Assembly: GCA_023413895.1 (NCBI GenBank)
Contig: JAEZOU010000026.1
Span: forward strand, 1-40,819
DNA length: 40,819 nucleotides
Direction: 5' to 3'
From: Bacteroidota bacterium
GTDB lineage: Bacteria > Bacteroidota > Bacteroidia > Bacteroidales > WCHB1-69
Shown here piece by piece: positions 1 to 9,353 of this stretch (positions within the stretch are counted from its first letter, which is position 1; every line of letters begins with the position of its first letter). The position numbers were made by a program, and so were the translations under genes. The notes beneath the pieces were generated by a model, which saw nothing but the letters and a program-made list of their open reading frames with translations, was not told the DNA's origin and did no database searches.

Positions 1-1047
1 TTTGTTTAATTCTTTTTGTTGTTCCATAAAGAATTGCTTCTGTTGTTCAATTTCTCTGCGTAACTCATCTTCGGTCGGCATATAGGTCATATATTTTGCC
101 GCAAAAATTTGTTCACTTTCATGAAGAACAGAATAACGAGCTATGGTATTATCTGTATCTGTACAAAGAAGTACCCCAATGGTTGGCATATCATCGTTGC
201 CCTTTATCAAATCATCATACATTCTCACGTACATATCCAATTGTCCAATATCTTGGTGTGTAATGCGGTGGGTCTTTAGTTCAAAGATAACAAATCTCTT
301 CATTTTGAAATTATAGAACACCAAGTCTATGTAATAATCGGAGGTTTCGGTAATAATATGTTGTTGTCTTTCTACAAACGCAAAGCCTCTCCCTAATTCC
401 AAAATAAATTTTTCTAAGTTATCTATTAGGGCTTGTTCTAAATCAGATTCGGAATAGATAGTGTCACGGCGAAATCCCATAAACTCTGCTACCATAGGAT
501 TCTTGATATACTCAAGTGGGTCTTTTTCTGTAGTAGGTAAATCTTTTGCATCAACCGGTAATTGGGCTGCTAATCTACGCTCAAAATATTGAGTAGAGAT
601 ATTGCGATCCAATTCTCGGACACTCCACATATTACGGGAAGCGTTTTCCAAATACCACAATCGAGCTTCCGGATTAACCACAGAAAGAACACGACGGATA
701 TGTGACCAATCCAAATTGTGAACACGCGTGTTCACAATCTCTGTATCGGGGAAAAGTAAATAAAACTTTCTGTAGTAGTCCAGATTTCTCTTGCTATAGC
801 TTGTACCATATATAGGACAGAGTATTTCAGACAGATTTTTAATCAATTGGGTTCCATAAGCGGCACGCGTTTCGCCATGTTGCTCTTCTTCTACAATTCG
901 CCTACCGACGTTCCAAAATGTCATAATCCCAATTTGTCCTACTGCCGCATAGGCTTTATGACGACCATTGTCTATTATACGACAAACATCAGACACGAAG
1001 TTTTCGTTGAGAGACAATGCACTGTTTTTTTCTTTATCTGCTGTCAT
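1..1047 (-). CDS. DUF1016 (YhcG-like) PD-(D/E)XK nuclease, 3' end outside window
   Basis: The reverse strand reads without a stop from an ATG at 1047 to the window edge, giving 349 residues (MTADKEKNSA... to ...QKELNK). The N-terminal part (about 15-160) matches the DUF1016 N-terminal region, with FWNVGRRIVEEEQ at 44-56 and YYRKFYLLFP at 91-100. The C-terminal part (about 205-330) is the PD-(D/E)XK nuclease fold: D241 in YYIDLVFYN and E256-x-K258 in FVIFELKT. Family members are usually 340-380 residues, so little should be missing. It starts 21 bases after the DUF262 gene stop and is probably the fourth gene of the hsdR-hsdM-DUF262 operon. The family is common beside type I restriction genes; its substrate is not established from the sequence. 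Family assignment is firm, the role in defence is inferred. Confidence 0.88.
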   Translation of the reverse strand, partial: MTADKEKNSALSLNENFVSDVCRIIDNGRHKAYAAVGQIGIMTFWNVGRRIVEEEQHGETRAAYGTQLIKNLSEILCPIYGTSYSKRNLDYYRKFYLLFPDTEIVNTRVHNLDWSHIRRVLSVVNPEARLWYLENASRNMWSVRELDRNISTQYFERRLAAQLPVDAKDLPTTEKDPLEYIKNPMVAEFMGFRRDTIYSESDLEQALIDNLEKFILELGRGFAFVERQQHIITETSDYYIDLVFYNFKMKRFVIFELKTHRITHQDIGQLDMYVRMYDDLIKGNDDMPTIGVLLCTDTDNTIARYSVLHESEQIFAAKYMTYMPTEDELRREIEQQKQFFMEQQKELNK

Positions 1048-1068
1048 CGCTATATGATAGTTTCTTTA

Positions 1069-3177
1069 TTATTCTTTAATAGGTTCTAAAATAAGTACAA
1101 GTTCAGATTCTGCAATATCGCACTTGTCAAATAAATATCTCAAACAACGTAATTTCCCTTTATTATCTATGGTAGTCCAAAGATATTTATCTGGCCCAAT
1201 CATAGTGCAATATTGAATGTCCACCTTTTTAGATGTCCAGAAATAACTTTCAGTGTCGTACAAGGAATCAACAATGTCTGGGTATTTCTCAGAGATAATA
1301 GAGACAACTTTTAAGAGCATACCTTTCCAAGTCGTTTCTGCATATTCGGAGCCAAAAATACGGAATCCTTTCAAAGCTCTACTTGTTGGAGAGAAATTTT
1401 CTTCTTCCAATGAGACTTCTTCAATAGGTTTAGGCAAGGGTCTGAATGTAGTTGCTGGAAGCGGATATAATCGGAGAAGTATCCCAACGATTTCAGTGCT
1501 TCTGTTTTCCAATTCTATTTCAGTCCATTTTTGACAAGTAGTAACACTTCTTGTTAAACGATACTTAGAATCTTTATAGCCTGGGTTTATATTTCCATCA
1601 ATAACCTTACCATCACGTTTTACTTCAAATGCCTTATTGCTTAGTTCACTATTAATTCCAGTCAACGTAAGGTTTGCAAATGTATGAAGATATTTCTCCT
1701 TGATTAATTCATAATCAGTTCCAAGCATCGCAATCCAATCAGCATTTAAGGTTTGTGGCATAATATGCTCTATCGTGGCCATCTTTGTTCTCATATCATT
1801 CGCCACATCGTTGTACTCTCCATGAACAGAGTTTTCCAAACGTTCAAATAAGAATATCTGGAATGGCTTAAGCATATGATATGCATCACGAGTTTTAATT
1901 GACTCTACAAATTGAGTATCTCTGGGTAACTGATAATTACCATCACGTCGCATGATATGATAGGTTAATATAGCAGAGTACAAGTAAGTATTCCCCATTT
2001 CAGATGCCGCATATTCATCAATACTCTTCACAACATCTTTATGTAATGCACAAAAGACTTGTGTCAAGGCGCTGGCTGGCATATTACAAACGATACGACG
2101 AGCCATATAATTTTCGATCAAATCAATCACCTTAAATATTTCATTCTCTGGTAAATTATTGATTGATGCATACTTCAAGAATTGGATAAAGAATACATTG
2201 GCAACATCGGTTTCAATATTACAAATATGCCGTATTTTCTTTGATAGCTTATCAGTTGAAAGTTCTCCCTTTGTTATTTGGCGATAATATTGGGCATAAT
2301 CCAACATTTCGGCCAATTCTGCTTTTCTATCTTTTCCATACATATATTTTTTCCATTCAGGATATATGTTGGCGATACGAACCGGACGCTGTAGCTGTTG
2401 CTTAATGGTTAGATAATCACGCAAAAACATCGTCGGTTGATTATCTGTAGCATACTCTATTTTTTGCCAGTAACTTTTAAAACAACTTTGTTGTTCCTCT
2501 GCTGTAAGGGACATTAAAAGGTAATTGCGTATTTTGTCAGCACCAGTTAATGCTAAACCTGTAGAATTGAGACTCTCAAAAATCAATTGAGGGTCATCGT
2601 TGCTGTCCAACTCAATTGAAATAATTTGAAGTCTCTCAATGGTATCTAAAAGTTCATCAAAAGACAATCGCTGCGGTACTCTAGTCAGTAAATCATAAAA
2701 ATGGCGATAATTACGAGTAACCTTTGAATCCTCAATGAAAGTTCCTTCATCCTTAAATATGAGGTCATAGGCTTTCATATCATTTTCAATGGGAACAAGT
2801 TTAATTTTTCTATCAGCAGTACTGTATTTTGCCAATAGAAAAACCTCACTTGCCTCACTTAATCGTGACTCATTACTTACAGTCAATTTACCATCTTTTA
2901 CGGCTTTAATACCAGCCAACAATAAAAGAGAAATTGTTGTCAATCGTTGTTGTCCATCAATCACTAATCTGTTAAAACCATATCCATCAGCAGACGAAGT
3001 TACTATCGAACCGAAAAAGTGGGTGGGCCGATTAGATTTGTTAAGCTTAACCAGATCATTAAATAATTGGTCACAGTTTTCCAATAACCAATCATAATTA
3101 CGTTGGTACACAGGTATAATAAATTGTACTTTATTACCCTCTATAAAACTACTTAATAATGACGCAGTACCTCTCAT
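1069..3177 (-). CDS. DUF262/DUF1524 (GmrSD-like) protein in a type I restriction locus
   Basis: This 702-residue protein has the two halves of the GmrSD type IV restriction family. The DUF262 half (about 8-225) shows IPVYQRNYDW at 21-30, the nucleotide-hydrolysis signature IDGQQR at 73-78, and FESLNSTGLALTGADKIRN at 200-218. The DUF1524 half has the HNH-like IEHIMPQ at 469-475 followed by HTFANLTLTG and NSELSN (499-514). A C-terminal extension of about 110 residues (590-702) is not one I recognise. GmrSD proteins cleave DNA with modified cytosines and use a nucleotide; whether this one does is not visible. It begins 9 bases after hsdM and precedes the DUF1016 gene by 21 bases, so co-transcription is likely. 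It may add a second line of defence against modified phage DNA that escapes the type I enzyme. Confidence 0.9.
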   Translation of the reverse strand: MRGTASLLSSFIEGNKVQFIIPVYQRNYDWLLENCDQLFNDLVKLNKSNRPTHFFGSIVTSSADGYGFNRLVIDGQQRLTTISLLLLAGIKAVKDGKLTVSNESRLSEASEVFLLAKYSTADRKIKLVPIENDMKAYDLIFKDEGTFIEDSKVTRNYRHFYDLLTRVPQRLSFDELLDTIERLQIISIELDSNDDPQLIFESLNSTGLALTGADKIRNYLLMSLTAEEQQSCFKSYWQKIEYATDNQPTMFLRDYLTIKQQLQRPVRIANIYPEWKKYMYGKDRKAELAEMLDYAQYYRQITKGELSTDKLSKKIRHICNIETDVANVFFIQFLKYASINNLPENEIFKVIDLIENYMARRIVCNMPASALTQVFCALHKDVVKSIDEYAASEMGNTYLYSAILTYHIMRRDGNYQLPRDTQFVESIKTRDAYHMLKPFQIFLFERLENSVHGEYNDVANDMRTKMATIEHIMPQTLNADWIAMLGTDYELIKEKYLHTFANLTLTGINSELSNKAFEVKRDGKVIDGNINPGYKDSKYRLTRSVTTCQKWTEIELENRSTEIVGILLRLYPLPATTFRPLPKPIEEVSLEEENFSPTSRALKGFRIFGSEYAETTWKGMLLKVVSIISEKYPDIVDSLYDTESYFWTSKKVDIQYCTMIGPDKYLWTTIDNKGKLRCLRYLFDKCDIAESELVLILEPIKE

Positions 3178-3186
3178 ATTCCTACA

Positions 3187-4731
3187 TTATTCTACAATAC
3201 CCAACTCCTTAAGATACACTTCTATCTGCGCATCGAGTTCGGTGCGCTTTGACTCAAGCTCCTTAATCTCTGCCATCACAGCCTTGATGTCGATTTCCTC
3301 CTCTTCCTCGAAGGTATCTACATAACGAGGAATATTGAGGTTGTAGTCGTTCTCCTCAATCTCCTTCAATGTTGCGCAGTGGCTATACTTCTCAATCTCG
3401 GCACGGGTGCGATAGGTCTCGATAATCTTCTGGATATGCTCTGGGCGAAGTTTATTCTGTGTCTTAACCTTCTCAAACTCCTTGCTGGCATCGATAAAGA
3501 GAATATTATCATCCGACTGACGGCACTTCTTCATTACCAGGATACAAGTAGGGATACTTGTGCCGTAGAAGATATTTGCAGGCAGACCAATAATTGCATC
3601 GATGTAGTTCTTCTTCTCGATGAGGAATCTACGAATCTTGCCCTCGGCAGCACCTCGGAACAACACTCCGTGAGGTGCGACACAAGCCATCGTACCGCCA
3701 TCGTTCAAGTGATAGAGCATGTGGAGGATAAATGCGTAGTCCGCCTTCGACTTCGGAGCGAGAACACCCGCCTTGCTAAAACGGTCATCGTTATTGAACT
3801 TCTCGGCGGCTGTCCACTCTGCAGAGAAAGGAGGGTTAGCAACAACCGCATCAAACTGATGCTCGCCCAACTCGTCATTTTCGAGGGTGTCGCCATTGTG
3901 GATTTCAAAGTCCTTATACTTGATGCCGTGCAGCAGCATATTCATTCGGCAGAGGTTGAAGGTGGTGGGATTCTTCTCTTGTCCGTAAATGGTGTCGGCA
4001 TTACCACCACGAGCAGTACGCAACAGCAATGAGCCACTACCGCAAGTAGGGTCATAAACAGACTTCAAGCGAGTCTTGCCCGTAACGACAATCTCCGAGA
4101 GGATTTCGCTGACCTCCTGCGGAGTGTAGAACTCTCCAGCCTTCTTGCCTGCACCAGCAGCAAACTGACCAATCATATATTCGTAGGCATCGCCTAGGAT
4201 ATCTATATCCTCTGCCTCGTTCAAACCGAAGTCAATGCCCTGCAAGTTTACAAGCACATCGCTGATAAGGCGATTCTTATCATCGGCAGTCTTTCCAAGT
4301 TTGGGAGATGCGAGATCTATATCAGAGAACAAACCTCCGAAGTCGTCTTCGCTATCTTGTCCGATTGTACTATCCTCAATTTTTTTCAACGAACGCTCCA
4401 ACGCTGGGAGGATATTCTCCTTATGCTCAATCATCGAGATAATGGTTGAGTATAGGAACTCTGGTTCTACGAAGTAGCCGAGGTCTTGAATGCACTCCTC
4501 TTTGAGAGCCTCTTTCAATTCGTCGTCGTTGCTTTTCCAAGCCTCTTTGAAAGATACGCCATCATCAATAAGTACCTCATCGGCAGTTTTTTCAATCTTT
4601 TCTGAGAGATATTTGTAGAAAATGAATCCGAGTGTATAGTACATAAAGTCGCCAGCCGACATATTTCCACGCAATGTGTTTGCAACTGTCCATAGTTGGG
4701 TACGGAGTTTTTGTTGTAATTCTTCGCTCAT
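3187..4731 (-). CDS. hsdM: Type I restriction-modification methyltransferase subunit M (EcoR124I-like)
   Basis: The product has 514 residues, the usual size for EcoR124I-type HsdM. The N-terminal helical domain begins TQLWTVANTLRG (11-22), followed by the linker GEFYTP (199-204). The N6-adenine methyltransferase core has the SAM-binding motif DPTCGSGS at 227-234 and catalytic motif NPPF at 299-302. With HsdS it would methylate adenine at the recognition site and with HsdR form the restriction complex. It starts 14 bases after the hsdR stop. Base composition is unlike its neighbours: hand counts give 32, 30 and 26 G+C of 60 in the rows starting at 3661, 4021 and 4381, against 22, 15 and 22 in rows at 1741, 2101 and 6001. 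This suggests that this gene has a separate recent history. The identification is secure. Confidence 0.96.
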   Translation of the reverse strand: MSEELQQKLRTQLWTVANTLRGNMSAGDFMYYTLGFIFYKYLSEKIEKTADEVLIDDGVSFKEAWKSNDDELKEALKEECIQDLGYFVEPEFLYSTIISMIEHKENILPALERSLKKIEDSTIGQDSEDDFGGLFSDIDLASPKLGKTADDKNRLISDVLVNLQGIDFGLNEAEDIDILGDAYEYMIGQFAAGAGKKAGEFYTPQEVSEILSEIVVTGKTRLKSVYDPTCGSGSLLLRTARGGNADTIYGQEKNPTTFNLCRMNMLLHGIKYKDFEIHNGDTLENDELGEHQFDAVVANPPFSAEWTAAEKFNNDDRFSKAGVLAPKSKADYAFILHMLYHLNDGGTMACVAPHGVLFRGAAEGKIRRFLIEKKNYIDAIIGLPANIFYGTSIPTCILVMKKCRQSDDNILFIDASKEFEKVKTQNKLRPEHIQKIIETYRTRAEIEKYSHCATLKEIEENDYNLNIPRYVDTFEEEEEIDIKAVMAEIKELESKRTELDAQIEVYLKELGIVE

Positions 4732-4745
4732 ATTGTTTCAGTTTT

Positions 4746-7598
4746 TTAGTCCCAATTAAAAGTTTCGATAATCGTACGGAGTTTAGTAATCACGCGTTTT
4801 AGGATATTTCGTTTTTCTACTAAACCCACCTTTTTCTGTTTTATTGCTTCCTGGATAATTTCTGTTTTTTCGCGTTGTAAGTAATCATATTCGCGAATAT
4901 ATTCTGCCAACGCATCAGCTTCCAGGCCCTCTTCCATGGCGAGTTCGTTGATTGCATAATTTTTAGCTTCAGCAATATACTCACGCAAACGACTTTCTAG
5001 GTCCACAGAGCCGTCTGCTTTGGCGCGTTGGAAACCCTCTTTATCATTATCAACATTACGTTTAATAAATCCGTCAATCAGATTTGTTTTATTGCGCATT
5101 GCAGCATCTTTAATCATTGTATCAAGAATATTCTGACGTTTATTCTCGTAATCTTCGCTCTCTGGATTTAAATCCTCTATCAATGCCAAGATATATGCTA
5201 CATTGATAATATCACTATGCAGCAGTTCCAAACAGAAATCGATATCTTCCAAACTTTTACCACCATAAACAGGATCAGGTTCTTCCAGAGTGTTCGAATT
5301 ATCTTTAGGTTTATCAATCACGCCAATAGTAATATCAAGATATTTGCTACGGAAGTCCATATATTCTTGTTCTGACATTACCCAATAGGGGTCATCGGCA
5401 TTATAATCTTCATAAATTTGCACTTCAATTTTTCCTCTGATAATATCACGAAAAGCCAGAATAAAATTCTTTTTATCATGTTCGCTTTTCAAGGTATCGA
5501 TAAATTCAGGATTATGAAATCTTTCGAGGAAATTAATCATCTTGATATTCAGCTCTTTCCTTACTTTTTCGTAGGGTTCTCTAATAATAAACTCATTAGG
5601 TTCATTATTGCTAAATAATTTAATTGAGCTATCCACTTTCTCCTTCAAATCTCGGAAGCAGACCACCTTGCCAAATCGTTTTTTCTCATTTAAAATACGA
5701 TTGGTACGGCTAAAAGCCTGTAATAAGCCGTGATATTCGAGGTTTTTATCAACATATAGTGTGTTGAGTTTCTTGGCATCGAAGCCCGTAAGAAACATAC
5801 CAACGACCAATAATAGGTCGAGAGGTTCCATACCTTTCTTACGTTTTTTCATGCGCTCATTAATATCATCATAATATGCGCTAAAATTATCAGTAGAAAA
5901 GGCGGTTCCAAACATCTGGTTATAATCGTTTATAATCTCTTGCAACTCATCGGAAGTTACATTGTTGTTTGCAAACCCTTGATTCATGCCTGTTTGCTTG
6001 TCATCTTGGCTTTCGTTAACGATGTGTGTAAAGATCGCACCAATTTTAATTTGAGGATTGAGTGATTTGAATATCTTGTAATACTTCAATAGCATTGGTA
6101 CAGATTGAATTGCAAACAGCGCGTTAAAGTCACCATCGAATGTAGATTTGTTATAATTGTTGAGAATAAATTGGGCAATCTCAGTCATTCGACATTCTGC
6201 TTCCATGTCAACATCATTACGACCTTCGTAATATTCTACCAAGAAGCCGAGTACATTATCATCTGCGATGGCATCTTTAATCATATATTTATGAAGACAC
6301 TCTCCGAAAACTTCTGCTGTCGTATGTTCCTGTTTGGCGTTTTCTGCAAAAATAGGTGTACCTGTAAAACCGAATATCTGGAGGTTTTTGAAAAAACCTA
6401 CGATATTTTTATGACAATCTCCGAAGTGGCTTCGGTGACACTCGTCAAAGATCATTACAACCTTTTTATTGCGCACCTCCTGCAGATGTTTATTATAGTA
6501 GTCGCGTGTTACTGCGCAATTCAGTTTCTGAATGGTAGTAATAGTTATCTTGGAATTTGTTTTTATGTTAAATTTCGACAGCAAACCTGTATTTCCACTT
6601 AGCCGAGCGATTAACTGTCCTGTATTATCAGTACTATCAACAGCATTAGGTTCAAAAGCATCGTATTCACTTTTAGTTTGAGTATCTAAGTCATGTCTAT
6701 CAACAACAAAGATAACCTTATCAATACCATCAATTTCTGAAACAAGTTGTGCTGCTTTAAACGATGTTAGCGTTTTTCCTGCACCCGTTGTGTGCCAAAT
6801 GTAACCATTCTTATTTGTATTCTCAACCCTATTGATAATCTCTTCTACTGCATAATATTGATAGGGGCGGAGCACCATTAATGTCTTTTCACCCTCGTGA
6901 AGTACAATATATTTGCTGATAAGTTTGCCAAGCGTGCACTTGTCAAAGAAGAAGTTTGCAAACATATTCAAATCGTTGAAAGGATGATTCTCTTTATCTG
7001 TCCAATTAAATGTAAACTTATAACCACCATTTGGATTATTGGCAAAATATCGGGTATTTACTCCGTTAGAGATTACAAAAATCTGGATATAGTCGAACAG
7101 TCCATGGAATGAAGTTTTGTGATATCGCTGCACTTGGTTATATGCTTGCTTCAGCTCCACGCCTCGCTTCTTTAACTCGATTTGTACGAGTGGCAAGCCG
7201 TTGATGAGGATAGTGACATCGTAGCGACACTTCTTGCGACCTTCAACGGTTATCTGATTGGCAACTTGAAACTCGTTCTGACACCATTTTTTAGTATTAA
7301 GAAATTCAACCCAAATATTCTCTCCATCATCAGACTGAAGCGTATATAAATCACGAAGTTTCTTGGCTTTTTCAAAGCGAGTGCCGCCTTCTAAATGTAA
7401 CAATATTCTATCGAATTCTGCATCTGTAAATTGCGTACGACCATGAAGTTCCAACTCCTTTCGGTTGTGCTTTTCTAGCTGTAATTTAAAGTTTTCACGT
7501 AGATTTTTCTCCTCTTTAACCTCTATATATTCATAACTATTCTGAATCAGAGATTTAATCAACCCCTCTTCTAATGCGGCTTCGCTTTGAACTGTCAT
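4746..7598 (-). CDS. hsdR: Type I restriction endonuclease subunit R (EcoR124I-like)
   Basis: HsdR is the translocase and nuclease subunit of a type I system. I place the start at the ATG at 7598 (950 residues, MTVQSEAALEEG) because the in-frame extension to 7640 adds 14 residues unlike the family. Numbering from that longer form, the nuclease motif is RYDVTILINGLP (139-150) with D141 and E155-x-K157. The Walker A motif is HTTGAGKT (283-290) and the DEAD-box motif is DECH (399-402), followed by GFTGTPIF. The late helicase motifs are GMFLTGFDAKKLNTLY and QAFSRTNR. The nuclease segment resembles EcoR124I HsdR closely as I remember it. It is the first gene of the minus-strand operon and is divergent from the MATE gene at 7738, so 7599-7737 must hold both promoters; I see no strong match there. 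Confidence 0.95.
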   Translation of the reverse strand: MTVQSEAALEEGLIKSLIQNSYEYIEVKEEKNLRENFKLQLEKHNRKELELHGRTQFTDAEFDRILLHLEGGTRFEKAKKLRDLYTLQSDDGENIWVEFLNTKKWCQNEFQVANQITVEGRKKCRYDVTILINGLPLVQIELKKRGVELKQAYNQVQRYHKTSFHGLFDYIQIFVISNGVNTRYFANNPNGGYKFTFNWTDKENHPFNDLNMFANFFFDKCTLGKLISKYIVLHEGEKTLMVLRPYQYYAVEEIINRVENTNKNGYIWHTTGAGKTLTSFKAAQLVSEIDGIDKVIFVVDRHDLDTQTKSEYDAFEPNAVDSTDNTGQLIARLSGNTGLLSKFNIKTNSKITITTIQKLNCAVTRDYYNKHLQEVRNKKVVMIFDECHRSHFGDCHKNIVGFFKNLQIFGFTGTPIFAENAKQEHTTAEVFGECLHKYMIKDAIADDNVLGFLVEYYEGRNDVDMEAECRMTEIAQFILNNYNKSTFDGDFNALFAIQSVPMLLKYYKIFKSLNPQIKIGAIFTHIVNESQDDKQTGMNQGFANNNVTSDELQEIINDYNQMFGTAFSTDNFSAYYDDINERMKKRKKGMEPLDLLLVVGMFLTGFDAKKLNTLYVDKNLEYHGLLQAFSRTNRILNEKKRFGKVVCFRDLKEKVDSSIKLFSNNEPNEFIIREPYEKVRKELNIKMINFLERFHNPEFIDTLKSEHDKKNFILAFRDIIRGKIEVQIYEDYNADDPYWVMSEQEYMDFRSKYLDITIGVIDKPKDNSNTLEEPDPVYGGKSLEDIDFCLELLHSDIINVAYILALIEDLNPESEDYENKRQNILDTMIKDAAMRNKTNLIDGFIKRNVDNDKEGFQRAKADGSVDLESRLREYIAEAKNYAINELAMEEGLEADALAEYIREYDYLQREKTEIIQEAIKQKKVGLVEKRNILKRVITKLRTIIETFNWD

Positions 7599-7737
7599 AT
7601 TATTACCCAATAAAATTTTTCTTAATTGGCAAAAGTACATTTTTTTTTAATAATCTCCATAAAAATCAAGGTTATTATTTTTTAGTTGAAAAATAGGGAT
7701 AAAAATGCGAATTTTGCAAGTTTGAAAAAATCCTATT

Positions 7738-9075
7738 ATGACTTCAACGAAAAATATAACTAACAAGGAGATAATCAACATTGCATACCCAATCATTTTT
7801 GGGAATTTGGCGCAAACGTTGATAACCTTTACGGACACCATCTTTATGGGGCACGTAGGGGCAACAGAGTTGGGCGCTTCGATGTTGGCAGGAATTTATT
7901 ACTACGTTTTCTCAACCTTGGCGTGGGGGTTTGCGGTAGGAATTCAGATTATCATTGCACGTCGTTTTGGCGAGCAGAACTTTTCGCAAATTGGCAAAGT
8001 TTTCGACCATGGTATCTATTTTGTGGCACTGTTAGGGGCGCTACTTTTTCTCTTGTTACACTTTGCTACAGAGCCCATTCTAAAGCTTTTTATTCCATCG
8101 CCAGAACTTTACGAAGAGGCCTTGAAATATATGGATAACAGACACTACGGAATTATATTTGTGTGCTTTAATTATCTATTTCGTTCTTTCTATATTGGGC
8201 TTTCCAACACCAAAGTGATTACCTTTACTACACTTCTGATGGCATCGGTGAATATCTTTTTCGATTATGCACTGATTTTTGGAAAATTTGGACTTCCCGA
8301 GATGAAAATTGCGGGTGCGGCAACCGCTTCGGTAATGGCAGAAATTTCGGCATTTATCTTCTTTATTTTCTATACTTTATGGCGACTGCCCATCCGGAAA
8401 TACAATATGTTTTCCTTGCCTAAATTTGATACGGAACTGATGAAATCGACACTTAAACTTTCATTTCCTACAATGATTCAACGCCTGATTTCATTTGGCG
8501 TTTGGTTTATCTTTTTGGCTATGATTTCTCGTTTGGGCGACCAATCGTCGGCTGTATCGGGTATTGTGCGTAGTGTGTATATGTTGATTCTGATTCCAAG
8601 TTTTGCCTTTGGGGCTACAGCGAATACTTTAACAGGGAGAATGTTAGGAAGTGGACAACAAGCAGAAATCCCTGCCATGTTGCGAAGAGTTACCCAAATT
8701 TCGATTTTATTTTCCATTCCGTTGGCATTGATTTGTGCACTCTTTCCAACAACTGTTGCATCGATTTATACAGATCAAATTTCGTTGGCTCAAGCTACTA
8801 CACCAATTATTTATATAATTTGTTGTAGTACAATAATTTCTGCAGTTTCTTCCGTCTATTTTGAAGCTTTGTCAGGTGCTGGAAACACCTTTGCTGCACT
8901 CTACTTGGAGTTGATTGTTTTGGTAATCTATTTAGTTTACACATTGCTCGCAACATTTGTATTCCAAAGTTCGTTACAAAAAGTATGGTGTGCTGAATTT
9001 ATTTATAATACTGGATTAGGTGTAGTGTCGTTGTGTTATATGCGGTTTGCGAAGTGGTTGCAGAAACAGGTTTAG
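7738..9075 (+). CDS. MATE family multidrug/Na+ antiporter
   Basis: This 445-residue protein is almost entirely hydrophobic, with about 12 predicted membrane helices, the normal size and layout for a MATE exporter. The first half begins with ITNKEIINIAYPIIFGNLAQ and FTDTIFMGHVGATELGAS, which carry the usual MATE TM1-TM2 pattern; TM7 begins with LKLSFPTMIQRLISFGVW. Such pumps export cationic drugs or metabolites in exchange for Na+ or H+; no substrate can be read here. It is transcribed away from the hsdR operon and stands alone, followed by intergenic repeat copy A. Nothing ties it to restriction beyond position. The family call is firm; the substrate is unknown. Confidence 0.93.
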   Translation: MTSTKNITNKEIINIAYPIIFGNLAQTLITFTDTIFMGHVGATELGASMLAGIYYYVFSTLAWGFAVGIQIIIARRFGEQNFSQIGKVFDHGIYFVALLGALLFLLLHFATEPILKLFIPSPELYEEALKYMDNRHYGIIFVCFNYLFRSFYIGLSNTKVITFTTLLMASVNIFFDYALIFGKFGLPEMKIAGAATASVMAEISAFIFFIFYTLWRLPIRKYNMFSLPKFDTELMKSTLKLSFPTMIQRLISFGVWFIFLAMISRLGDQSSAVSGIVRSVYMLILIPSFAFGATANTLTGRMLGSGQQAEIPAMLRRVTQISILFSIPLALICALFPTTVASIYTDQISLAQATTPIIYIICCSTIISAVSSVYFEALSGAGNTFAALYLELIVLVIYLVYTLLATFVFQSSLQKVWCAEFIYNTGLGVVSLCYMRFAKWLQKQV

Positions 9076-9125
9076 AGTGTGAAGAGGGGACAACTTGTGC
9101 GAAGAGATGACCTAAGAGCGATGAG

Positions 9126-9309
9126 GTGCGTAAGGGATTGCAGCGGTTATGAGCGCCGGTTTAAGAACTTAGTTAGAATGATGAAATTGGAACTTGAAGT
9201 CTAAATTTTGTAAAAAATGAAGCGAGAGAAAGAGGCGCGAAATTTGAGCGGAAAGCCCGACGGCGAGTGCGCAGGCTTTGTGCGACGGAAAAGAGCCGAT
9301 ACGCCCAAA
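9126..9309 (+). repeat. Dispersed intergenic element, copy A (forward)
   Basis: This is the first of four related intergenic elements. Block 1 (AGCGGTTATGAGC at 9142-9154), block 2 (AAATTTGAGCGG at 9240-9251 and AGCCCGACGGCGAG at 9254-9267) and block 3 (GAGCCGATACGCCCA, near 9294-9308) appear in the same order as in the other copies. The middle part (about 9160-9220) is variable and AT-rich. It fills most of the 278-base gap between the MATE and TonB genes and ends 44 bases before the TonB start. I found no reading frame or transposase in it. Confidence 0.85.
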
Positions 9310-9353
9310 TAAAAATAAAATTGTGATTTTAAAATATAAATATCAATAAATCA

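Noticed and set aside
847..1089. An 80-codon plus-strand open frame
   Set aside because: It lies opposite the DUF1016 gene, which has clear family motifs across the same bases; the plus-strand translation has no recognisable features.
4746..7640. The longer hsdR start at 7640
   Set aside because: The 14 added residues do not resemble family N-termini, and the following MTVQSEAALEEG is the expected beginning.
9076..9353. tRNA or rRNA genes in the intergenic gaps
   Set aside because: No cloverleaf with a CCA-type end or conserved rRNA segment was visible in any gap; the GC-rich parts are explained by the four-copy element.
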